Below are positions 56,327-64,000 of a DNA stretch of 64,000 nt, in pieces. Source of the stretch: Globisporangium splendens. Lineage: Eukaryota > Oomycota > Peronosporomycetes > Pythiales > Pythiaceae. The stretch lies in NCBI GenBank assembly GCA_006386115.1, contig VFIW01000050.1, forward strand, positions 295,339 through 359,338, written 5' to 3'. The notes beneath the pieces were generated by a model. That model searched no databases. It was not told the origin of the DNA and saw only the letters and a list, made by a program, of their open reading frames with translations. Position numbers and translations under genes: made by a program. Each line of letters begins with the position of its first letter. Positions within the stretch are counted from its first letter, which is position 1.

Positions 56327-57099
56327 ACGATCGCTGGCTGGGCTCCTCTCTTTTCAGCAGGTGCAGCTGCGTCGTAGGCTTGCGCAGAGCTTAGCTGTGG
56401 CATTTGCCGCGGCGTGGCGCTTGGCACGTGTCCCTGACAATGGCAGTAGTTTATTTGCAAATTGGAAAGTGTCAACGTGCCACTAATCGCTTCAACCCAG
56501 CAGCATCAACATCAAGAAGCCCATACGTGGTGCAATCAGACTGCTGCTAATGCTCAGCGCCATACCAAAGGAACTTGGAATTTGTAGTTATGTTGCAGCA
56601 TGTGCATTTCGGTGCCAGCTTTATTAAATCAGCAAAAAGATGTCTATGACACAATAGCACGTGGACAAGCGAAGCACCAGTTCTATAGGTTTGTTGGCGT
56701 GCGCGTATCCCAAAGCAAAATGTAGAGTCTTTCAATAAAAGACAAGAGTAAATAAATGGTTCAGCAAGTGTCAGCTCTGCTTACCTTGTGTGTTGGCTGC
56801 TTATAACCAAAATTACCTCGTTTCTCTGCTTTAGAGAAGGTCGAAGTTCGCACGCGCACATCGAATAACCGCGTGCACTTTGCCCAGTTCGGGAGTTCGC
56901 TGGCAAAAACCCATTGAATGCTCGGACGCCCACCCCTGGCAGTTTGTACTTGGATGTGCATTCTTTATATTGTCGCTGTTGGGTTAATCTTTTGGCATGC
57001 AGGACTATAGTCGCAAGTTGACGTATATTCTCATTCGTTTCTTCTTCAGCAGCAGTTCCCACGTGTTTCTGCGTATGTATCTTGCTTTATAGAGCCTTC
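56327..57099. other. Intergenic, no gene recognised
   Basis: About 770 bases downstream of the kinase relic and of profilin. Nothing supportable. Confidence 0.45.
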
Positions 57100-57899
57100 C
57101 TACGGCAAGTACGCGACTATAAAACCCCCAAACATATACATATTATCACAGCGTCAGATGCATTAAAACCCGGAAATGTTAGCACTAAATTCAAATCGAT
57201 GGAGGTCACACACAACAGCAATAAAGTAGGAAAAACTCACGGTAGTTGTCGCAAAACTCCTTGAGCTGCGGCACGGCGCGCGCCGAGAGCGTCGGGTACG
57301 TGTACGTGATGAGGCAGAAGAGCGCACCGCCCTTACCGCTTTTCCGCTCGACGCGACACACGGCGATGCCCTCGCCCTCTTCCAGCGCCGGATCCCCGCG
57401 GCGGCCATAGATCAACGGCGGGTGGAAACTGCAGTCCATACACACGTACAACCAGTCATTAGGTGCATATCCATTATTGCATTATAGAGAAAATTGTATA
57501 GAAGAACGCACCGGTGCACGTCGTACTGCTCGCTCAGGAGGATGATCCCGGCGCCGATGGTCTGCTCGCGCTTGTCAAAGAGTTTCACAAACGCACTGCA
57601 TACACACGCATACGCATACATAAGCACCACAATACGAGCACCTTATTATATAGAAGGGGGCTTATAACGCACTCGACTTCGCCGTCGAGGGGCTTGACGG
57701 TGGTGGCGACGATGCGGCCGTCGTGCTCGAACGCGAGCGCCTTGGCCCACTCCTTCTGGCTCTTGAGCGCCTCCAGCACGCTCGCGGGAGTGACCACTGG
57801 CGGTGCCGCGTCTGCGGCAGCAGCGGTGGCGGTGGAAGACGCAGCCGCGGTGCTGGCGTCGTCGCTGAGCAGGTTCGTGCTGCTGACCTTGGCCTCCAT
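57100..57899 (-). CDS. Profilin
   Basis: Actin-monomer binding protein that also binds poly-proline in formins, driving hyphal tip actin assembly. Exons on the complement: 57899-57673, 57595-57512, 57428-57241 and a last exon of only 17 bases (57116-57100), 171 aa. Profilin blocks are HDGRIVATTV, GAGIILLSEQYDVHRF, PLIYGRRGD and KGGALFCLITYTYP, with the closing helix AVPQLKEFCDNYLAYLP. The N-terminus carries about 35 extra Ala/Thr/Ser residues. The last exon is inferred from a GTGAGT donor and a TATAG acceptor; without it the protein would read through to CDNYREFFLLYCCCV. It has the highest intron density of the genes here. Confidence 0.8.
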
Positions 57900-58245
57900 G
57901 TTCGATCACTCTTCTCTTTTTTGACTGAGCAGATCGGTTGAAGAGTCGAGTCCAATTGTGATTTTATGTTGACCTCCCCATTTTACTTGCAACTGCTTCT
58001 TTTAATATCGATAATACGAAATGGGGTTGACTACCCTGTGGATGTCAACTACAATGGACGATAAAGTCAAAATATTGGATACGAAGGGTGGAGAGTGGCG
58101 CTTCACACTCGCCCCATCCTTTGTCAAGAAGCTTAAACCCTTAGATGACCAAGAAACAAAGATTTCTTCATATAAAAAGGAGCAACTCCACAGAGAAAGC
58201 GTGCGAACATGAGCTTAATCGCATATCCGTCACCCCTATCTGCGT
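57900..58245. other. Spacer upstream of profilin
   Basis: 346 bases containing the profilin promoter and the 3' flank of COPB2. No gene is seen. Confidence 0.5.
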
Positions 58246-61200
58246 TTACATTTCGCCCCAGTCGGCGTCATCGTCTTCCTCAAACTGGATGTCCTCGTTC
58301 TCTAACTCAAAGTCCAGGAGCCCACTCGACGTGGTCGCAGCACTCGTAGTCGTCGTGGTAGTCGTGGTCGTCGTTGTCACTGTGTGGTGGTGGCTCGAGG
58401 ACGTCGACGACGACGAGGCGGACGCGCTGAAGCCAAACTCATTGGTCACGGCGCCACCGCCAGTCGACGAGCTGAACGCATTCATCTTCGCTTCTTCCTC
58501 GGCGCGGGCCAGTGATTCGGCTTGTTCCTGAGCAGCGCGCCGTTGCGCTTCGGCTTCTTGCTGGGCTCGCACTTGGGCTTCGTATTCCGCCTGCGCCTGG
58601 GCACGAGCAAACGCCTCGGCCTCGGCGCGTTCACGAGCCTCTTGCTCCGCACGAACTCGCGCTTCGTATTCAGCGCGCTCTCGGGCTTCCTGTTCCGCAC
58701 GTGCTCGAGCTTCAGCTTCACGCGCTTGCTGCTCAGCCACAGCTCGGGCGTAGGCAGCTTCAGCTTCCGCACGCTCGTACTCGGCACGCGCCAGAGCTTC
58801 TTGTTCCGCTTGCTGACGCGCTTCGTACTCTGCTCGTGCGCGGGCTTCCGCGAGCGCAGCAGCAGCTGCGTGATCGTCTCCAGATGACTCGTGGAACACC
58901 TGCTCGCCTCCAGCGAAGTGGGCGGCACCGCCACTCAGAATCGTCTGCAAGATGTTTTCGCTCTCGAGCAGCTCGAGCTTTCGGAAGTAGTCACGAGCAC
59001 GCGTCGACTGACCGGCTTGGGACAACAACACGGCTTCGGCTTGCAGCGACAGCTCAAAGTTCTCAAACAGCTCTGGGTTCTTCTGAGGATCTGCAAGCGC
59101 CTTGGCAGCGCGGGAGCTCACAACAGCCAAGTCTTCACGCCACTTGTCCATCACAAGTTGGATCTTCGACGGACAGTAGCTGCGCGCAAAAAACGCAGCT
59201 TCTGGGAAGCGCTTCGTGTCCTTCAAAACGTCCACACACTCCGTGGTCTTGTCAAGAAGCAACCAACACACGAACGCAATGTTGTATCGGCGCTTCTCCT
59301 TCGCCAGTCGCGCCAGACGCTCAAGCCCTTCAGCATCACCACGGCTCGTGTACAAGATCAGCAGCAGACTGAAATCTTCGGCTCGAACAGCGCAGTCTTC
59401 CGCCAGCGTGAACTGGAAATCGTTCAGCGCCAGATCGCCCAACTGCTTCCACTTGTGCTGCGTCTCCGTCGACATTTCGCCCGCAGCGCCGCCCTTCTGG
59501 TCGATCTCCTGCAGCATAATGTCACGCGCGACGTCGAGCTTCGCCAGCTGGACCGCCAAGTCGAACTTCTGGTCCGGATCGGTACTGAGCGCCAACGCTT
59601 CCTCTTTGAATCCCTGCGACTCCAGGAAACGCGCAACGTAGTCCATCTGGTCGTGCGGGATCTTTGGCAGAATCGCATTCGCCGTCTCGAAATCGCGACG
59701 CACGACGGCCGTTTGGTACTCCAGCATCACCAGCGACACCGTGTAACTGTACACGTTCTTCATCTTATCCATCAAGAACACCAGGTTTTCACGAGGGAGG
59801 TAGCCGAGCATGTACATCTTCATCTCCAAGTGCGCCAGAGTCATGACTTCGCCGCCAACGTAGTAGTTCAGACGACCGCCAGCGTTCGTGTACAGGAAAC
59901 AGTCGCCGACCCAAGTTCCCGTGCCGACCTTTTCGGAGATCTCGTGCAGCAAATCGAACGCTCCGTCGACACCTTCGTCTTGCGTGTTGGCGCCGCTCGC
60001 AAAAGCCTGCGCGACGATCTCTTTGTTGTAACGCAGCACGTAGAACGAATCGGCGCACGCAAGCACGACGAGGTTGCCGGTCTCCGACCAGAACACATTC
60101 TTCACCGTGACATCGATCTTACGGATCAAGCGCATCTCTTCCCAGTCGTACATCGCGATGCAGTCGTTGCCCTTGATCCCGATCGCTCCGACACCACCAA
60201 ACAATCCCTCGGCGGACAGCACGCGCGGCTTCTCGGTCTTGTACTCCTTGAAGTTCTTGAACAGCGTGATCTTCGAGATGCTCTCGCGCACGACGTAGTC
60301 GCCTGTACCCGTCGGCGACCACGCAAAGTCGAGACCCGAGCCGAACGCCTTGTTACGCAACTGCTGCGAGGTGTAGATGATGTATTCGCCATCACCACAC
60401 ACGACCACGTAGCGGCCGTTGTTGTTGTGCTTCACCTTTTGCGGATACACTTCGCAGCTTCCAAGTTCACGCGACGGGAGTGGGATCTTCTCGCCGTCCT
60501 GAAGCGCCAACTCGGCGACGACACCCTTCACGCTGGCCGTGTGCACCTCGTTGTTGTTGGTCCATATAAGCTTGCCGCTTGGGTCCATGCTCACGACTGG
60601 GGTGTCATGCCCGAGCTGCAGCACCGTCGTGCCTTCGTCGTAGCCGATCGCGAGCTTGTTGGCCGACTTGAGCGCTGCGAGCGACCACGCACGCTCCATG
60701 CCGTAGTTCAGCGTCGTCTCGGCGCGGTACGTCGTCGAGTGCCACATGCGCACGGCGCCGTCTTCGCAAGCCGAGATAATGATCGGCAAGCGAGGGTGGT
60801 ACAGCACCGAGGTGAGGTTGTTGCCGTGGCCGTCGAGCGTGTGGATGATCGCCTTCGTCTGGTAATCCCAGATCTTGACCGTGCGGTCGTCGGAGCCCGA
60901 GATCAAGTACGGCTTGTCGCCGCCAGGGTAGTAATCGATGCAGTTGACACCGCGCTCGTGACCATCAAGCGAAAAGTGCGGATGCGTCGAGCCGAGACCC
61001 CAGACGCGAATCGTGCGGTCCAACGACGCACTCGCGAACGTGTTCGTGTCCTTCGGGTTGAACTTGACCATCATGACGTAGTGACCGTGGCCCTCAAACA
61101 CCTGCGTGCAGATCCAGTTCTTCTCCCAGTCCCACATCTTGATGTTCATGTCGTCGGCACACGACAGAATGCACGGCAGCGTCGGGTGCACCTCCAAGTG

Positions 61201-61756
61201 GCGGATGTAGTCCGTGTGCGCCTCAAATGCCGTCACCTTCTCCATCGTGTTGTAGTTAAACACGCGGATTTGCATGTCGTCCGAGCTCGTGACGATCCAC
61301 TGCTTGCGCGCGACGAACTTGGCGTTACGCACCGGTAGCGGACTCACTTCAATCGTCTTGACGAGCGTCTGCGTGTCGTAGTTCCAGATCATGATGCTGC
61401 CCGTGTACAGCGCCGAGAGCACCCATGGCTCCGTCGGGTGCAGATCCACGCTCTTCACGCGCTCCGAGCGCGACGACAGCTTGCGCTTAATGTCCAAACG
61501 AAGCGGCTACGTGGCATAAATACACACAGTGATCACATAGGCACACATCAAAATGAGCACTTTCTACATATCGAGAGGCATCTACAAACGCGTCGATTGC
61601 GGAGTGATCACGCATCGTCCAGACCCGTAAACGGCCTCATTCGATAGAGGAAGCGCAGCACATTCTCGTGATGCATGTGGACGGCGCATCTGCGTCTTTT
61701 AACCACGATTCCGCATCGCATGAATGCGGCGGACGCATGCATTCGCCACGTACCAT
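58246..61756 (-). CDS. COPB2: Coatomer subunit beta' (COPI)
   Basis: COPI vesicle coat subunit for Golgi-to-ER transport; its propellers read dilysine cargo signals. Exons on the complement: 61756-61754 (ATG only) and 61506-58246, 1087 aa. The second exon begins PLRLDIKRKLSSRSERVKS, as in all COPB2 proteins, so a split start codon is needed; ATG followed by GTACGT at 61753 gives a 247-base intron. Two seven-blade WD40 propellers (e.g. ASLDRTIRVWGLG, LISGSDDRTVKIWDY) are followed by the alpha-solenoid (EYQTAVVRRDFETA, KWKQLGDLAL). Beyond residue 880 there is a lineage extension of about 200 residues: an Ala/Glu/Arg/Gln-rich single helix or coiled coil, then Ser/Thr runs and an acidic tail with DDDADWGEM. 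Animal COPB2 ends at about 906. Confidence 0.93.
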
Positions 61757-62180
61757 CTTGCTGTTGACTTCACCTTTGGCTTTATGAAGGGGGAGGGAAG
61801 GGAGTGGACGGATCTGGATATTGACGGGTCGGGTTTGATGAAACCCGTGTGGAAGTTGGCTGTCAGTCGCTGATTGGCTGAAAATTGATCGAAGATATTT
61901 GAACTTTACGTATTTACATTGCACTTGACCGGTATGTGGTCGGTATCAAAATGCCAATTGTCGGTAAGGTGTTTGCAATATATTGCTGCAGTAAGAATAC
62001 TGGCAAGATACAACAATAATTGAAAGGTCGTCAAAAACGAACTGGTTTTCGAGTGTTGCAGGTGCATCACGATAGTAATTATGACAACCGAGCTCACTTG
62101 TTTCTCAGACGTGGACGCCAAAAAATGCATTTGGTACGAAATGTTCTATCGCAGCTGCAGGATGTGGACTGCGTGGGTGG
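61757..62180. other. Upstream of COPB2
   Basis: 424 bases with the COPB2 promoter. No gene is seen. Confidence 0.45.
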
Positions 62181-62384
62181 ATGGAGCTTCAGTATCTGCT
62201 GGAGTCTCTACGTCGCTGCCTCTTACGGGAGTTGCGGCAGTTGCCCCTGGAGCTTCAGAAGTTTTCTGGCACCTCCGAGCAGTGGCGCGTCCGTCGTTAT
62301 CGACGCCTTGACGCCATTGCACTCGCTGGTTTATTTTGCGCGTCAAGGCGGCAATCCCGAGTCTACGAGTACGAGAAGCGATAG
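62181..62384 (+). CDS. Possible small helical protein
   Basis: An ATG-started frame of 67 codons, rich in Leu, Arg and Glu (LLRELRQLPLELQKFSG, RRYRRLDAIAL), looks more protein-like than its surroundings. Upstream sequence in a shifted frame (LVRNVLSQLQDVD) could be a preceding exon. No family was recognised and it may be a chance frame or a relic. Confidence 0.2.
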   Translation: MELQYLLESLRRCLLRELRQLPLELQKFSGTSEQWRVRRYRRLDAIALAGLFCASRRQSRVYEYEKR

Positions 62385-63452
62385 CTTCGTATCGCTGCGT
62401 GCAGGAAAGTAGGCTCAATCGTGATACCGCGCTATTTATTCTACCCTCTTCTCCGCCGAGCGCCATTTCATATGCACACACCTGCAGCTTCCAACTCAAC
62501 GATACCCAAGTTCGATCCCGATTTCAGGATGAACATTCGGCACAAAAGAGATCATCCTCGGGTGGTTCAACCGCCGTGTTTGTCATGCGCCGTCGCCTTG
62601 GTCTAATCTCATTTCAGCAGCAGGAGAAATGGGGCAAACACAAATGGATAGGCGCCAAATCTCTCTATTCGCATGGTGTTCTCCGGATCATCTCCACCAG
62701 GAGGACACACTTGGGTACAGTAACCTTTTCTCTCCTCCCTGCTGCATGAGCAACGCATTGGCGCGTAGCCATGTGGGGCGTGCTCTCTCCATTCTCTCGT
62801 TGATAAACTTGACCCCAAGCCAATGGAGCAGGCAATCTCAACTGCGGATATGCAATGTGGGCTGTCGGCATGACCAGCGCCATGAAGGACAAGACGAAAC
62901 GCACGCAAGTTGCCTTTCTTGATTCTGTTTCCCGCAATCAGCAGCTGCAGAGTTAATACTCAGCTGCGGACCGGATTTTACTTTAGCTCCAAATCAATAA
63001 GCACTTTATCAAGAATGCGGATTTAGGCAGTTAGCGGAGACTGTACACTCAAGTGTTGCTCCTTCAATATGACGTCAGCAGGAAAGAAAAAAACAGGCAC
63101 CAGCCGTTTTCTCAACTCCCGTATCACCGACCACACCACTTACGTAATATATAAAGACATAGATAATACCACATAGCATCTCATAAAACTGCTAATGCTA
63201 GATAAAGAGTATCGGACCGATCCCAATTGCGTCTGTTGTGCGTGTTAGCTGAAGCTGATCCAAAGTCCGCTGGCTCGTCTGTGCGCACAAGTCACAGATT
63301 GTGTGCGGAGCTCTTCAGGATCATCTGCTGCTGTGTGGTGCCCAGCTGCTCCCGCACAAAGTGGACCGCCACGCGCTCCTTCTCTGCAGTATTGCTGTGT
63401 GTCAGGCAGACAATCAGGCGCGCACTCCCCAAGTGGCTCGGTTGCCAGCACC
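62385..63452. other. Intergenic, no gene recognised
   Basis: About 1.1 kb upstream of the last gene. Nothing supportable. Confidence 0.45.
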
Positions 63453-64000
63453 ATGGCGACGATGAAGGCGGTGTTTGACCAGACGCCGTTCCCGCGGCTG
63501 CAGCTCTCGCGCGACGACCGCAACCTGTGCCGCAGCCTCGTGCGCGACGCGCTCCGCAAGACGCTGCTCGAGTACGACCGCGCGACCGCGAACGAGGGAC
63601 CTCCAGGCAAGCGCCGCTTCTCGAGTCGGCGCTGGAAAGTCGTGAAAACCAATGAAAACTGCACCGCATACATCGACCGCAGCTCGCAGAGCGGCAAGAA
63701 AGCAACGACATCATCTGGTGTGAGCAGTAGTAGCGCTGCAGGCAGTCAGCGGGCGAATAATAACAGCCACCATAGTAGCGATAGCAGTCATAGTCACCCG
63801 AAGAGCCACGACGGAACGGGTGGTGGAGACGGCGCGACGACGACGACGGTGAGCCACAGCAACGATGAGTCGTTACGATCGGTTTCCTCGTCCGACATGT
63901 CCGACAATGCGGACGATGGCGATGATGACGACGGGGACGAGTTGCTCGACGATGTCAGCAGTGACTGGAAGATGCCCGATATCGTGATCTCCGGGACAGT
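63453..64000 (+). CDS. START-like / FYVE-family protein, 5' part (cut by window end)
   Basis: 182 codons from an ATG at 63453 to the window edge, with no stop. It aligns with the START/FYVE protein at 49996: MKAVFDQTPFPRLQLS matches MKAVLDQSPFAQLKLS, RRWKVVKTNENCTAYIDR matches RWKVIMTHETSTVYLDR, and SDWKMPDIVISGT matches GSWKMPELVVSGT. The linker between cap and START-like domain is longer here, with Ser/His runs and an acidic Asp-rich run. The rest of the START-like domain and any zinc finger lie outside the window. It is in opposite orientation to its paralogue. Confidence 0.82.
   Translation, partial: MATMKAVFDQTPFPRLQLSRDDRNLCRSLVRDALRKTLLEYDRATANEGPPGKRRFSSRRWKVVKTNENCTAYIDRSSQSGKKATTSSGVSSSSAAGSQRANNNSHHSSDSSHSHPKSHDGTGGGDGATTTTVSHSNDESLRSVSSSDMSDNADDGDDDDGDELLDDVSSDWKMPDIVISGT

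Noticed and set aside
58891..61338. 815-codon open frame on the + strand
   Set aside because: It is antisense to COPB2, rich in Arg, His and Val as expected of a codon-bias shadow, and has no domain.
62181..62384. RxLR-type effector in the Arg/Leu-rich small ORF
   Set aside because: No signal peptide before the Arg/Leu stretch and no dEER motif.

Overview
The window looks like nuclear DNA of a plant-pathogenic oomycete, most likely Phytophthora or a close relative. The evidence is: secreted CBEL-type proteins (fungal-type cellulose-binding module plus PAN/Apple domain), paired START-like/FYVE proteins, an oomycete-style protein with repeated Cys3His zinc repeats, short GT-AG introns (mostly 70-100 bp), compact gene spacing, and 16-base core promoters resembling the oomycete Inr/FPR consensus. 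The species cannot be fixed from the sequence alone. Exon borders below were read by eye from frame continuity and splice signals.

Layout. 0.9-4.6 kb: tandem MPPED-like metallophosphoesterases with identical intron positions. 4.8-10.5 kb: housekeeping genes: ECI2-like enoyl-CoA isomerase with acyl-CoA-binding domain, SSU72 CTD phosphatase, MCM9 helicase. 11.5-12.4 kb: decayed ubiquitin-like gene. 13.8-22.3 kb: CBEL/PAN cluster, one gene of six near-identical 120-aa PAN units (with a frameshift) and three convergent CBEL-like genes. 24.2-25.8 kb: five-repeat Cys3His zinc protein. 29.0-33.2 kb: NUFIP-like/CCCH RNA-binding protein, AP-2 sigma, ZSWIM7/SWS1. 33.5-49.5 kb: a plastic region with an SANT-like gene and its 5'-truncated copy, an intact kinase, a jacalin-lectin/kinase fusion, two copies of a dead kinase, a lectin-exon fragment, and two nested segmental duplications. 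50.0-51.7 kb: START/FYVE protein. 55-56.3 kb: another dead kinase. 57.1-61.8 kb: profilin and COPI beta' subunit. 63.45 kb to the end: a second START/FYVE protein, cut by the window edge.

Together, conserved trafficking, cytoskeleton, RNA and DNA-repair genes alternate with two fast-evolving sets: secreted wall-binding lectins, and non-RD (HGD) kinases whose N-terminal helical region may be a HeLo/MLKL-like bundle. The most unusual protein is the predicted soluble jacalin / helical bundle / HGD kinase fusion at 42.9-45.0 kb, embedded in recent duplications and decaying relatives.
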